Below are positions 44,334 to 53,153 of a stretch of 64,000 bases of DNA, one piece after another. Each line of letters opens with the position of its first letter. Position 1 is the stretch's first letter. Source of the stretch: Ruegeria haliotis (lineage in GTDB: Bacteria; Pseudomonadota; Alphaproteobacteria; Rhodobacterales; Rhodobacteraceae); the NCBI RefSeq assembly GCF_013377785.1, contig NZ_JABXWT010000013.1, forward strand, positions 56,022-120,021, given 5' to 3'. The position numbers were made by a program, and so were the translations under genes. Under the pieces are notes generated by a model. That model was not told the DNA's origin. It saw only the letters and a program-made list of their open reading frames with translations, and did no database searches.

Positions 44334-44960
44334 TTAACGCTCGGCCGTGGCCAGTTTAATCGCCAGCGCGACAAAAATCAGACCAGACGCACGGTTCAAC
44401 CAAATCTGAACAACAGGCGAGCCCTTCAGCAAGCTGCCCAGCGTACCCGCGGCAAAAGCGACCGCACCAAAGACACCAACGGTTGCAAGGAACATCAGCG
44501 CACCAAGCTGGTAGAACTGCCCTATGATCGGGCCGTTTTGCGGATCGACGAATTGCGGCAGGAAGGCCAGCATGAAGATCGTGACCTTGGGGTTGGCGAT
44601 ATTCATGATCAGCCCGCGCAGAAACAGTTTTCTCGAAGCAACACGCGGTATTTCTGCTCCGTCGAATTTAGTATCCTGCGCATTGAATGCCTTCCACGCG
44701 AGGTAAACCAGATAGGCAGCGCCTGCATATTTAAGGGCGGCGAAGGCGGTTTGTGAGGTCTGGAAAATCACGGCAACGCCAAGGGCTGCTGCTGTCGTGT
44801 GCACAATCAAACCTGATGCCAAACCTAAGGTCACGATCAATCCCGACATCCGGCCATAGAGGGCCGATTGAGTCATGACAAAGATGTTGTCCGGCCCCGG
44901 CACCGCAGCCAATGCAATCGCAACGCCCAAAAACAGGAATACGACATCCGCAGGGATCAT
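44334..44960 (-). CDS. LysE/RhtB family amino-acid exporter
   Basis: A 208-residue membrane protein with six hydrophobic segments and the LysE hallmark PGPDNIFVMTQSALYGRMSG near residue 21, plus GLASGLIVHTTAAALGV and LIMNIANPKVTIFMLAFLPQ. LysE-type proteins export lysine, arginine, threonine or homoserine lactones; the substrate is not set by sequence. GAGGT precedes ATG 44960. It sits between dapE and dapD, a suggestive link to lysine, but the family is broad. A terminator separates it from dapD. Confidence 0.9.
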   Translation of the reverse strand: MIPADVVFLFLGVAIALAAVPGPDNIFVMTQSALYGRMSGLIVTLGLASGLIVHTTAAALGVAVIFQTSQTAFAALKYAGAAYLVYLAWKAFNAQDTKFDGAEIPRVASRKLFLRGLIMNIANPKVTIFMLAFLPQFVDPQNGPIIGQFYQLGALMFLATVGVFGAVAFAAGTLGSLLKGSPVVQIWLNRASGLIFVALAIKLATAER

Positions 44961-45015
44961 GGCTTACCTCATTGGTTCTGATCGGGTATTTCTGCGAAAT
45001 TCAACGCAGTTTGGC

Positions 45016-45044
45016 CAAAAAGGCTGCGATCCCGGAACGCAGCC
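45016..45044 (-). terminator. Rho-independent terminator after dapD
   Basis: On the minus strand GGCTGCG and CGCAGCC (plus 45038-45044 and 45022-45028, 9-nt loop) are followed by TTTTT (45017-45021). It lies 26 bp after the dapD stop. Confidence 0.85.
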
Positions 45045-45069
45045 CCTTCTTTCCTCAATTGGATAGGGA

Positions 45070-45897
45070 TCAATCCCGCAGCAGCTCGTTGATGCCGGTT
45101 TTTGAGCGGGTCTTTTCGTCCACCCGTTTCACGATCACCGCGCAATAGAGGCTGACGTTGTTCTTGGACGGCATCGAGCCGGACACAACGACAGAATAAG
45201 GCGGAACCTCGCCATAGGTGACTTCGCCGGTTTCGCGATCAACGATCTTGGTGGACTTGCCGATATAGACGCCCATGCCCAAAACCGAGCCTTCGCGGAC
45301 GATGCAGCCTTCGACCACTTCGGACCGGGCACCGATAAAACAGTTGTCCTCGATGATGGTCGGGCCAGCCTGCATAGGTTCCAGCACGCCGCCGATACCA
45401 ACGCCGCCTGACAGGTGCACATTTTTGCCGATCTGGGCACAGGACCCGACAGTGGCCCAGGTGTCGACCATCGTGCCTTCGTCAACATAAGCGCCAAGGT
45501 TCACGAAAGACGGCATCAGAACCACGCCTGGCGCGACAAAGGCAGACTTGCGCACTACACAGTTGGGCACAGCACGGAAGCCAGCGGCGCGCCACTGGTT
45601 CTCACCCCAACCGGCGAACTTGCTGTCCACCTTGTCCCACCAGCCGCCGCCCTGCGGACCGCCCGACTGGATTTCCATGTCTTTGATGCGAAAGCCCAGC
45701 AGAACCGCTTTTTTGGCCCACTGGTTCACATGCCAATTGCCAGTCTCCTGCTTTTCCGCCACACGCAGAGAACCGCTGTCCAACGCGTTCAACGTGTCTT
45801 CGATCGCTTCACGCTGCTCGCCCGTGGTTGCGGGGGTGATCGTGTCGCGTGCCTCCCAGGCGGCTTCGATGGCGGTTTCCAGTTGCGCATTGGACAT
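45070..45897 (-). CDS. dapD: 2,3,4,5-Tetrahydropyridine-2,6-dicarboxylate N-succinyltransferase
   Basis: DapD adds succinyl-CoA to tetrahydrodipicolinate, the step that makes the substrate chain for DapE. The 275-residue protein has an N-terminal helical domain and a left-handed beta-helix with hexapeptide repeats ([60 protein letters not shown]). The end [20 protein letters not shown] is typical of DapD. GGGAG precedes ATG 45897. It forms a single-gene unit with its own terminator. Confidence 0.95.
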   Translation of the reverse strand: MSNAQLETAIEAAWEARDTITPATTGEQREAIEDTLNALDSGSLRVAEKQETGNWHVNQWAKKAVLLGFRIKDMEIQSGGPQGGGWWDKVDSKFAGWGENQWRAAGFRAVPNCVVRKSAFVAPGVVLMPSFVNLGAYVDEGTMVDTWATVGSCAQIGKNVHLSGGVGIGGVLEPMQAGPTIIEDNCFIGARSEVVEGCIVREGSVLGMGVYIGKSTKIVDRETGEVTYGEVPPYSVVVSGSMPSKNNVSLYCAVIVKRVDEKTRSKTGINELLRD

Positions 45898-46006
45898 GGG
45901 GTGTCTCCCTACAGAATCTGTTCACGTTGATTTGGCCTATACGCAAGGTGAACCCACGGCGCAATGCGACGTAGATGGGTCAGTTTGCGGCTGCAACGGA
46001 AAGTAA

Positions 46007-46606
46007 TCAGCTTGCACGCCGGATATGGCGGGTCAGAATTGCCGTGGCCACTGCCGCATCCTTGCGTTTCAGGGCCTGAACAATGGCCGCATGATCCGTA
46101 TCCACACGTTGCATCCATTTCGGACGCCAATGCGCAAACAAGTGACGCGCGCTGGCGATATGCAGATCATCAATTGCATGCAGAAGACGCGGCAATCCGC
46201 AGGGCGTCAGGATAGCGCGGTGAAAGGCACGGTTCCGCGCCTCCCATTGCGGCATGGTTTGCGCCTCATCACAGGCGATCCGAGCGTCATCGGCCAACTT
46301 CAATACCGCCGGCGACATATTCTGCACCGAATGCTGCAACGCCAGAGGCTCCAACGCCACCCGCATCTCGATCACTTCGCGCACCTCGGCCGGGTCCAGT
46401 GCGGTAACACGCATCCCCCGGCGCGGTTCGCTGTGGGCAAGACCGTGCGCTTCGAGCCGCAACAGCGCCTCACGCACCGGCACGTGGCTGGTCTCAAAAG
46501 CACGCGCGATATGATCCTGCCGCAGCTTTTCACCTGCACCCAGTCCGCCGGTGATGATTTGCTGGCTCAGGTCTTCGTAAATGGTGTCGGCAATTGTCGC
46601 GTTCAT
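46007..46606 (-). CDS. GntR-family (FCD) transcriptional regulator
   Basis: A 199-residue GntR protein: winged-helix with IYEDLSQQIITGGLGAGEKL, HIARAFETSHVPVREALLRL and GLAHSEPRRGMRVTALD; and a short FCD domain with EVIEMRVALEPLALQHSVQN and ARNRAFHRAILTPCG. It is distinct from the polyamine regulator. It lies 44 bp after the threonine/serine dehydratase stop in the same direction and probably regulates that gene or itself. An AT-rich direct repeat (ATAGAT twice) overlaps the start codon region. Ligand unknown. Confidence 0.85.
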   Translation of the reverse strand: MNATIADTIYEDLSQQIITGGLGAGEKLRQDHIARAFETSHVPVREALLRLEAHGLAHSEPRRGMRVTALDPAEVREVIEMRVALEPLALQHSVQNMSPAVLKLADDARIACDEAQTMPQWEARNRAFHRAILTPCGLPRLLHAIDDLHIASARHLFAHWRPKWMQRVDTDHAAIVQALKRKDAAVATAILTRHIRRAS

Positions 46607-46650
46607 AGATTATAGATAAAAACGATAACCCATTTCCACAAGGCAATAAT

Positions 46651-47568
46651 TCACCCTGCAAGCGGGTCTGGCGCAATGTTTCCCCCACACACCAATACCG
46701 CCACCCGCTCGCCCGGGTCTGGCTGATATGCGCCCGACATCAAAGCCGCCAAAGCGGTTGCACCTGCCGGTTCGACCAGAATGCGATGCGCTTGCCATAA
46801 CGTCTGTTGCGCGGCTGCAATAGCCTCATCGGGGACCAGGACCGAGTTCACTCCCTGCGCCAGATCAAAGCAAATCCGTCCTATCTGACGCGCACCCAGC
46901 GCATTGGCGGCGATACCGGATACGGACACATCCACCGGCTCCCCGGCGCCCAAAGCAGCGTGCAGTGCGCATGAGGTTTCAGGCTCGACCGCGACGACTT
47001 TGCGCGCGCCCTGAAACCACGCCAACGCCCCGGCGATCAACCCGCCGCCGCCTACCGCAATCAGGACGGTATCGGCCTGCAATCCCTGTGCATCCCATTC
47101 GGCAAAACAGGTGCCCTGCCCAGCCACGGTCGCTGGCGCGTCATAGGCGTGGATCTGCATCGCGCCGGTTTCTTCCTCATGGATACGCGCCATGGTCAGT
47201 GCGTTGGCGTATTCTCCGGAAACGACACTCAGATCCGCGCCAATCTGTTCGATCAGGGCGATCTTGGACGGGCCTGCCAGCTCGGGTACGAAAATCTTGG
47301 CGGGATGGTCCAGCGCCCGCGCCGCAAAGGCCGCAGCCGCGCCGTGATTGCCACCGGATGCCGCCACAACGCCCGCCTGCGGCACTTCCATGCTCAGAAG
47401 GGTATTAAACGCCCCACGCGCCTTGAAGCTGCCGGTGTGTTGCATATGCTCCAGCTTCATCTCGACCGGATAATCCAATCCAACCACGCGACTTTCCATA
47501 ACCGGCGTCACCTGCGCGTGACCCGCGATGCGATCTGCTGCGGCCTTAATTTCCGATTTCCAATTCAT
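46651..47568 (-). CDS. Threonine/serine dehydratase-like PLP enzyme
   Basis: A 305-residue fold-type II PLP enzyme: LEHMQHTGSFKARGAFNTLL with the PLP-binding Lys, VAASGGNHGAAAAFAARALD, AVGGGGLIAGALAWFQGA (phosphate loop) and a final AVLVCGGNIAP. Threonine ammonia-lyases and serine/threonine dehydratases make 2-oxobutanoate or pyruvate plus ammonia; racemase activity is possible. It lacks a C-terminal ACT-like domain, so it is the catabolic or short type. ATG 47568 is used because the long frame adds a non-family N-terminus. It precedes the GntR gene and diverges from the LOG gene. Confidence 0.88.
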   Translation of the reverse strand: MNWKSEIKAAADRIAGHAQVTPVMESRVVGLDYPVEMKLEHMQHTGSFKARGAFNTLLSMEVPQAGVVAASGGNHGAAAAFAARALDHPAKIFVPELAGPSKIALIEQIGADLSVVSGEYANALTMARIHEEETGAMQIHAYDAPATVAGQGTCFAEWDAQGLQADTVLIAVGGGGLIAGALAWFQGARKVVAVEPETSCALHAALGAGEPVDVSVSGIAANALGARQIGRICFDLAQGVNSVLVPDEAIAAAQQTLWQAHRILVEPAGATALAALMSGAYQPDPGERVAVLVCGGNIAPDPLAG

Positions 47569-47647
47569 TCTTGTCTTTCCGTGACTGGCACTCTGCCTGC
47601 GAACCCTATAGCTGTTTGGAAAACACGCAAGCAGGGATCGTTTACCC

Positions 47648-48490
47648 ATGAGAGAAGACCGCCTCAGCCCCTTTCGCGACGCGCAGACCGACCGTTCAAC
47701 CGCGAGCGAAGTGCCGGATACACCGCAAACCCGTTCGCCCGCCTATCGTCTTGCCTTTGCGGACGAGGACTTCCTGTGCCGGGATGAGTTGCGCCCGGTG
47801 CGCTTGCAGCTGGAATTGCTGAAACCCGAGATGATCATGACCGAGCGTGAAATCACCTCGACCATCGTGATGTTCGGCGGCGCGCGCATTCCAGAGCCGT
47901 CGCAGAAACACACCGCACGGACGGAAACGCTGGCCGGGCTGTCCGCGTATTACGACGAAGCGCGCGAGTTTGCGCGACTGATGACCGAGAAATCAAATGA
48001 AACCGGCTGCCGCGAAAACGTGATCGTCACTGGCGGTGGCCCCGGCGTAATGGAAGCCGGAAACCGTGGCGCGCAGGATGCGGGCGGCTGTTCCATTGGC
48101 CTGAATATCGTGCTGCCACACGAGCAAGCACCGAACCTATACGTGACGCCGGACCTCAGCTTTAACTTCCACTATTTCGCCATTCGGAAAATGCATTTCC
48201 TGATGCGCGCACGCGCCATCACCATCTTTCCCGGTGGCTTTGGCACCATGGATGAACTGTTCGAATCCCTGACCCTGATCCAGACCGGCCGGATGGAGCG
48301 TGTGCCCTTCCTGCTGTTCGGCCGCGCGTTCTGGGAAAAGGTCATCAACTGGGAGGCATTGGCAGACGCGGGCACCATATCGGACGAGGATTTGGACCTG
48401 TTCCGCTTTGTCGACACCGCGCAAGAAGCGGTCGAGATCATCGAAAACTGGGAGCCCGCGCCCCCACGCGACGAAATTCCGGGGCGCTGA
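47648..48490 (+). CDS. LOG family (TIGR00730-like) protein
   Basis: A 280-residue protein whose core matches LOG proteins: VMFGGARIPEPSQKHTART, VTGGGPGVMEAGNRGAQDAG and IFPGGFGTMDELFESLTL, containing the PGGxGTxxE phosphoribohydrolase motif. LOG enzymes release free bases from nucleoside 5'-monophosphates such as cytokinin precursors; bacterial members may salvage nucleotides. The first 60 residues are an N-terminal extension without known domain. The gene lies three bases before the PLP enzyme at 48494 and is divergent from the dehydratase. Confidence 0.88.
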   Translation: MREDRLSPFRDAQTDRSTASEVPDTPQTRSPAYRLAFADEDFLCRDELRPVRLQLELLKPEMIMTEREITSTIVMFGGARIPEPSQKHTARTETLAGLSAYYDEAREFARLMTEKSNETGCRENVIVTGGGPGVMEAGNRGAQDAGGCSIGLNIVLPHEQAPNLYVTPDLSFNFHYFAIRKMHFLMRARAITIFPGGFGTMDELFESLTLIQTGRMERVPFLLFGRAFWEKVINWEALADAGTISDEDLDLFRFVDTAQEAVEIIENWEPAPPRDEIPGR

Positions 48491-48493
48491 GCA

Positions 48494-49594
48494 ATGACGA
48501 GCCCAAAGGCTGGAGAGATGCTTCACCTGCGCGGCAATGCTCTGGGCAAGGGTGACCCCGTGGCGTTGCCATTGACCCAAAGCAGCATGTTCCACCTGCC
48601 CGGAGCACCGGACGGTCATGCCACCTATGGGCGTGTCGACAACCCTACTTGGGTTCATCTGGAGCATGTTCTGTCCCATCTGGAAGATGCGCCGTGCCTG
48701 AGTTTCCCGTCCGGAATGGGTGCGATTTCTGCGGCGTTGTTCGCAACTGTCACAGCCGGATCGCGCATCCTGATTCCGTCTGACGGGTACTATGTCACGC
48801 GCCTGTTGGCGGATCGGTTCTTGTCCCAGCTTGGCGTATCCGTCGAGGAACGCGCGACAACCGAATTCACCGATGGCGGGTTCGACGGCTTTGATGTGGT
48901 TTTTGTGGAAAGCCCCTCGAATCCCGGTCTGGATATGATCGATCTTGCCGCGGTCGCTCGCGACGTTCGCGCGGCTGGTGGTATCACCATTGCCGACAAT
49001 ACAACGCTGACACCTTTAGGACAGCGACCACTGGATCTGGGGATCGACGTCGTTGTCGCCTCGGACACCAAGGCAATGGGTGGTCATTCCGATCTGCTGA
49101 TGGGTCACGTGGCCAGCCGCAATGATCAGGTCATGGAGCGGGTCGAAGAATGGCGGCGGGTGTCCGGCGCGATCCCCGGCCCGCATGAGGCCTGGCTGCT
49201 GCATCGCGGATTAGAGACGCTGGATGTGCGGTTCGACCGTATGTGCGGTTCGGCACAAATTCTGGCCGAACGGCTGACGGCGCATGACGCTGTGAAACAG
49301 ATCCGCTATCCCGGCCTGCCTGACGATCCAACTTACGCTCTGGCGCAAGCTCAAACCGCGCGCTTTGGCTTCCTGCTATCAATCACGCTGGAAGATGAGG
49401 CCAAGGCCGAACAGTTCATCAACACCTGCCCATTGCTGCGCCCCGCCACGTCTTTTGGCGGCGTTCACAGCTCGGCCGAGCGACGTGCGCGCTGGGGAGA
49501 CGACGTCGACCCCGCCTTTATCCGCCTGTCTGTCGGGTGCGAGCCGGTGGAAGAACTGTGGCAGGCGATCGAGGCCAGCCTGAACGCGCTGTAA
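48494..49594 (+). CDS. Cys/Met-metabolism PLP enzyme (cystathionine beta-lyase/gamma-synthase family)
   Basis: The 366-residue protein has the fold-type I transsulfuration pattern: LPLTQSSMFHLPGAPDGHAT, TYGRVDNPTWVHLEHVLSHL, FPSGMGAISAALFATVTAGS, VVFVESPSNPGLDMIDLAAV, ADNTTLTPLGQRPLDLGIDV and VVASDTKAMGGHSDLLMGHV with the PLP Lys. Cystathionine beta-lyase, gamma-synthase and related lyases share these motifs, so the exact reaction is open. Length is at the short end of the family (380-400). It follows the LOG gene by three bases and its stop abuts the convergent membrane-protein stop. Confidence 0.88.
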   Translation: MTSPKAGEMLHLRGNALGKGDPVALPLTQSSMFHLPGAPDGHATYGRVDNPTWVHLEHVLSHLEDAPCLSFPSGMGAISAALFATVTAGSRILIPSDGYYVTRLLADRFLSQLGVSVEERATTEFTDGGFDGFDVVFVESPSNPGLDMIDLAAVARDVRAAGGITIADNTTLTPLGQRPLDLGIDVVVASDTKAMGGHSDLLMGHVASRNDQVMERVEEWRRVSGAIPGPHEAWLLHRGLETLDVRFDRMCGSAQILAERLTAHDAVKQIRYPGLPDDPTYALAQAQTARFGFLLSITLEDEAKAEQFINTCPLLRPATSFGGVHSSAERRARWGDDVDPAFIRLSVGCEPVEELWQAIEASLNAL

Positions 49595-49978
49595 CTATTT
49601 CTTAGGCTCGCGCAGCTCTTTGAACACGTAGATCGGCAGAACAACACTGGCGATCAACGCCCCCAGCCAAACCAGCAATGTAGCGGCGAGAAGGTTGGAA
49701 ATACCGCCAACAGTCAGCCCAGAAGTGATCAGGTCGGTCGCCAGCAGACCCACAAACGTCACCACCAGCGCGATTCCCCCCTTCAATGCAGGCATGTTCT
49801 TTTCACCAATTTTCAGGATGAGGGGTTCTGCAATCACCTGAATCACGGTGAAGACGATCACCACCACGATGAACGAGATCGGCTTGATCGCAAACCCGGA
49901 CAGAAGCAGCGAAGCAAGCAACAACCCAATTGCATTACCAGCCAGCAGGGCCAAAGCGGATTTTATTCTGCGCGACAT
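49595..49978 (-). CDS. Phage-holin-superfamily-IV-like small membrane protein
   Basis: A 127-residue protein with about four TM helices (ALALLAGNAIGLLLASLLLS, FIVVVIVFTVIQVIAEPLIL, GGIALVVTFVGLLATDLIT, LLAATLLVWLGALIASVVL). Length and hydropathy match the four-TM family sometimes annotated phage holin family IV; bacterial chromosomal members are common and are not evidence for a prophage. Function unknown. The basic termini put both ends probably in the cytoplasm. Its TAG directly abuts the TAA of the neighbouring PLP-enzyme gene. Confidence 0.7.
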   Translation of the reverse strand: MSRRIKSALALLAGNAIGLLLASLLLSGFAIKPISFIVVVIVFTVIQVIAEPLILKIGEKNMPALKGGIALVVTFVGLLATDLITSGLTVGGISNLLAATLLVWLGALIASVVLPIYVFKELREPKK

Positions 49979-50074
49979 GAGACGATCTCCGTCAATTAAC
50001 AGTTCGATACATGCAGATGTTATCAGATCAGCGGGAATTGGCGAGATATTTCAAATGCCTCTTCCTTTTGACCG

Positions 50075-50100
50075 GTTGAAATCGCATGATAAAACATATT
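50075..50100 (+). promoter_or_regulatory. Possible heat-shock-type promoter of the dnaJ-like gene
   Basis: GTTGAAA (50075-50081) and CATATT (50095-50100) are 13 bases apart, resembling the RpoH pattern CTTGAAA / CCATAT. They lie 40-65 bp before the DnaJ-protein ATG. The match is approximate. Confidence 0.3.
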
Positions 50101-50139
50101 CATAAAGATCAGATCTGCCCCACGACCTGCGAGAGTGAG

Positions 50140-51066
50140 ATGAGCGACGATCCCTATTCAGCCCTCGGCGTTTCCAAAGATGCCAGCGCTGCCGATATCA
50201 AAAAAGCCTATCGGCGCATTGCCAAGGAATGCCACCCCGATCTCAAACCCGGCGACGCTGAGGCCGAAGAAAAATTCAAGGCCGCCGCCGCCGCCTACGA
50301 TCTGTTGAAAGACCCCGAGACCCGCGCGCGTTATGACAACGGCGAGATTGACGCCTCGGGTCAGGAGCGTCCGCAACAACAGTATTACCGCGACTATGCA
50401 GAAGCTGCCGGGAACCCCTATCGCTCGGGTGCTACCCATGGCGATCCGGACGATATGTCCGACATTTTTGCCGAATTCATGCGGGGGCGTGGTGGTTACG
50501 ATCAGCAACGCACCCATCAGTTTCACGCACCCGGTCACAACCTCAACTACTCGCTGCAGATCAGCTTTCTGGATGCGGTATTTGGGGCCAGCCAGAAACT
50601 GACTCTGCCCGATGGTGACCGGATCGAGGTGAAAATCCCCGCCGGCATCACCAATGGTCAAACCATACGGCTGCGCGGTAAAGGCGCACCGGGTTACGGC
50701 GAAGGCCCCGCAGGGGATGCGTTGGTCACGGTTTCAGTCGCAGATCATCCCGTGTTTGACCGTCAGGGAGACGACATCCACATCACGCTGCCCGTCACGA
50801 TTGACGAGGCGATCCTCGGCGGCAAGGTTGCTGCCCCAACAATCGACGGCGGTGTGAATGTCAGCGTCCCAGCAGGCACCAGCAGCGGCAAGACCCTGCG
50901 CCTGCGTGGCAAAGGCGTCAAGAAACGCGGATCGTCAGAACGCGGCGATCAACTGATCGAATTGACCGTCGCCATGCCCGACAAAATCGATGACGAGTTA
51001 AAGCAATTCATGGAGACTTGGCGCGAAACACACCGCTATGATCCACGCAAAGGAATGTCGTCATGA
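50140..51066 (+). CDS. DnaJ C-terminal-domain co-chaperone (CbpA-like)
   Basis: A 308-residue type-II J-protein. The J domain (about 4-70) has YSALGVSKDASAADIKKAYR, AKECHPDLKP with the HPD motif, and FKAAAAAYDLLKDPETRARY. A Gly/Tyr/Gln-rich linker is followed by two DnaJ_C beta domains (VKIPAGITNGQTIRLRGKGA and VSVPAGTSSGKTLRLRGKGV). The zinc-finger domain of DnaJ is missing, so CbpA/DnaJ2-like. It stimulates DnaK ATPase. ATG 50140 begins MSDDPYSALG; earlier starts lack support. It overlaps the CbpM-like gene by ATGA. Confidence 0.92.
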   Translation: MSDDPYSALGVSKDASAADIKKAYRRIAKECHPDLKPGDAEAEEKFKAAAAAYDLLKDPETRARYDNGEIDASGQERPQQQYYRDYAEAAGNPYRSGATHGDPDDMSDIFAEFMRGRGGYDQQRTHQFHAPGHNLNYSLQISFLDAVFGASQKLTLPDGDRIEVKIPAGITNGQTIRLRGKGAPGYGEGPAGDALVTVSVADHPVFDRQGDDIHITLPVTIDEAILGGKVAAPTIDGGVNVSVPAGTSSGKTLRLRGKGVKKRGSSERGDQLIELTVAMPDKIDDELKQFMETWRETHRYDPRKGMSS

Positions 51067-51407
51067 CCCGCACGCTGACAGAAGAGGAACTGGTCGCAAC
51101 CATTGCCCGTCTGACATCTGATCGTTTGACAGAGTACCTTGCCGCAGAAATCGTGATCCCCGAGCAATCGGAACAGGGTTTGGTGTATCAACGACTGGAC
51201 GTCGCCCGGCTGGAGCTGGCTTGCGAGCTGCACGACCAATACGACATGGAGGCGGATGCGCTGTCGATGATGATCTCATTGATCGATCAGATGCATTGTC
51301 TGCGCGCCGAGTTACGCGAGGTTCTGAATGCGGTCGAAGCACAACCTGACCCCGTGCGGGAGAGACTGGTCGAAGTGATCGGCACAGCGCGGTTCAGTCG
51401 CAGCTAG
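51063..51407 (+). CDS. CbpM-like chaperone modulator
   Basis: A 114-residue, helical protein coupled by an ATGA overlap to the CbpA-like gene. The sequence VYQRLDVARLELACELHDQY and ALSMMISLIDQMHCLRAELR follows the pattern of CbpM (a MerR-like HTH helix followed by a long helix), which binds the J domain of CbpA and blocks its interaction with DnaK. The adjacency is the strongest support; the family is divergent so I rate it moderate. Confidence 0.75.
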   Translation: MTRTLTEEELVATIARLTSDRLTEYLAAEIVIPEQSEQGLVYQRLDVARLELACELHDQYDMEADALSMMISLIDQMHCLRAELREVLNAVEAQPDPVRERLVEVIGTARFSRS

Positions 51408-51491
51408 GCCTTCGTGTCATAGCGGGTTTGCCCTTCTGGACTCGGTGAAACTGTCTTAGAAGGCGGCATTGATCCAGAGCCCGGTGTGCCC

Positions 51492-53150
51492 ATGACCCAA
51501 TCCAGATCCGAATTGCTGATGCCTGCGGGCAATCTGCGCAAATTGAAACTTGCGATCCTTTACGGGGCGGATGCGGTGTATCTTGGCACGCCGGACATGT
51601 CGCTGCGCACCAAATCCGAGTTCTCGCTGAAAGACGTGATCGAAGGCGTTGAATTCTGCCACCAGCACGGGCGGCGCGCCTATCTGACGCTGAACCTGTT
51701 TTCGCACAACAAAGACATCCCGAAGCTGGACGAATACATCGACACAGTGCGCAAGGTGCAGCCCGACGGCCTGATCATCGCCGACCCCGGCGTCTTCCAA
51801 TATGTCCGCGAGCGCGCACCAGAACTGCCGCTGCATATCTCGACCCAGGCCAATATCTGCTCTTGGCTGTCCGTGAAGTTCTGGCAGGATCAGGGCGCTG
51901 AACTGGTGGTTCTGGCCCGCGAAGTCTCATACCCTGAACTGGTGGAAATCCGCGAGAAGTGCCCCGACATAAAGTTGGAGGCGTTTGTTCACGGCGCCAT
52001 GTGCATGACCTATTCGGGCCGATGTTTGCTGTCGAATTTTATGGCCGAGCGTGGCGCCAATCAGGGCAATTGTGCCAATTCCTGCCGCTGGAACTATGGC
52101 GTGAAACTACGGCTGAAGGACGGCACACATCAGGAACTGCGTATCACTGAAGAAAACGCCGACCTGTTCGAGTTTCTGCTGGAAGAAGGCTGCCGCCCCG
52201 GCGAGTTGATGCCCATCGAAGAGGACGATCGTGGCTCGTACATTCTGAATTCCCGCGATCTGTGCATTATGCCGAAGTTGGATGAATATCTGAAGATCGG
52301 CGTCGACAGTCTCAAGGTCGAAGGGCGCGGCAAGTCGGAATATTACGCCGCCATCGTCGCCCGAGCCTATCGCATGGCCATCGATGATTATCACGCGGAC
52401 CCCGAGAACTGGGATCCAAAGCCTTATATGCGCGAACTCGAGACAGTCGGCAACCGGGGCTATACGCTGGCCTTTCACGAAGGCCGGTTAACCAACTACG
52501 CCCATGATTACGAGCACACCGCCGCAATCGCCCAGTGGGAATATGCGGGGCTGGTGACCGAAGTGACCGAAGACGCCTTTCTGGTTGAGGTAAAGAACAA
52601 ACTGGAACCGGGCGACGTGCTGGATTTTGTCTCACCCATCGCACGCGAAACGGTTCTGCTGCGGGTTTACGATTTTGAACGTGCCTCGGACGGCGCGCGG
52701 CTGGATGTGGTGCATGGCAGCACGAAAACCGTCATCCGCCTGCCCTTTACCCTGTTCGACCACGAAGACCCTGATGATCTGCGCGCCCGTTTCCCTGCCT
52801 TTTCCGTCCTGCGCAAAGAACGCGCGCTGACCGACGAACACTGGAGCCGTATCCGCTTTGACAAGCTGGTGCAGGGGCTGGAAACCTCAGGGCACAAAAA
52901 CCCGACAGCCTATGCCCGACGGCGCGATGATCTGGTCGAGAAAATCGGCAAAGACGGCAATGAACGCCGCTTCAAAACCAACCGGATCGGCACCGATGGC
53001 TGCTGCGGCAAGGGGTGCAACGGGTGCCTGATCTTCTGGCAAGATGAAAAATACACTGCAGCGCGCCAGGTTCTGTCCAGACGCAAACAGGGTGAGCAGC
53101 TGAGCCGGGCCGAAGCAACGGCCCTGAAACTGCCCGATCAGGCAGTCTGA
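51492..53150 (+). CDS. U32 family protein (TrhP/YegQ-like)
   Basis: A 552-residue protein with an N-terminal TIM-barrel-like domain (LLMPAGNLRKLKLAILYGAD, ADAVYLGTPDMSLR) and the U32 signature EAFVHGAMCMTYSGRCLLSN followed by RGANQGNCANSCRWNY, four cysteines that can hold an Fe-S cluster. A C-terminal Cys-rich tail, GCCGKGCNGCLIFW, is conspicuous. In E. coli, U32 proteins TrhP and RlhA hydroxylate tRNA uridine 34 or 23S rRNA rather than acting as peptidases, so RNA hydroxylation is likely. ATG 51492 is used over the GTG two codons earlier. Confidence 0.9.
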   Translation: MTQSRSELLMPAGNLRKLKLAILYGADAVYLGTPDMSLRTKSEFSLKDVIEGVEFCHQHGRRAYLTLNLFSHNKDIPKLDEYIDTVRKVQPDGLIIADPGVFQYVRERAPELPLHISTQANICSWLSVKFWQDQGAELVVLAREVSYPELVEIREKCPDIKLEAFVHGAMCMTYSGRCLLSNFMAERGANQGNCANSCRWNYGVKLRLKDGTHQELRITEENADLFEFLLEEGCRPGELMPIEEDDRGSYILNSRDLCIMPKLDEYLKIGVDSLKVEGRGKSEYYAAIVARAYRMAIDDYHADPENWDPKPYMRELETVGNRGYTLAFHEGRLTNYAHDYEHTAAIAQWEYAGLVTEVTEDAFLVEVKNKLEPGDVLDFVSPIARETVLLRVYDFERASDGARLDVVHGSTKTVIRLPFTLFDHEDPDDLRARFPAFSVLRKERALTDEHWSRIRFDKLVQGLETSGHKNPTAYARRRDDLVEKIGKDGNERRFKTNRIGTDGCCGKGCNGCLIFWQDEKYTAARQVLSRRKQGEQLSRAEATALKLPDQAV

Positions 53151-53153
53151 CGA

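Noticed and set aside
49595..49978. Holin-like gene as sign of a prophage
   Set aside because: No integrase, terminase, capsid or lysis gene is near; chromosomal four-TM proteins of this type are common.
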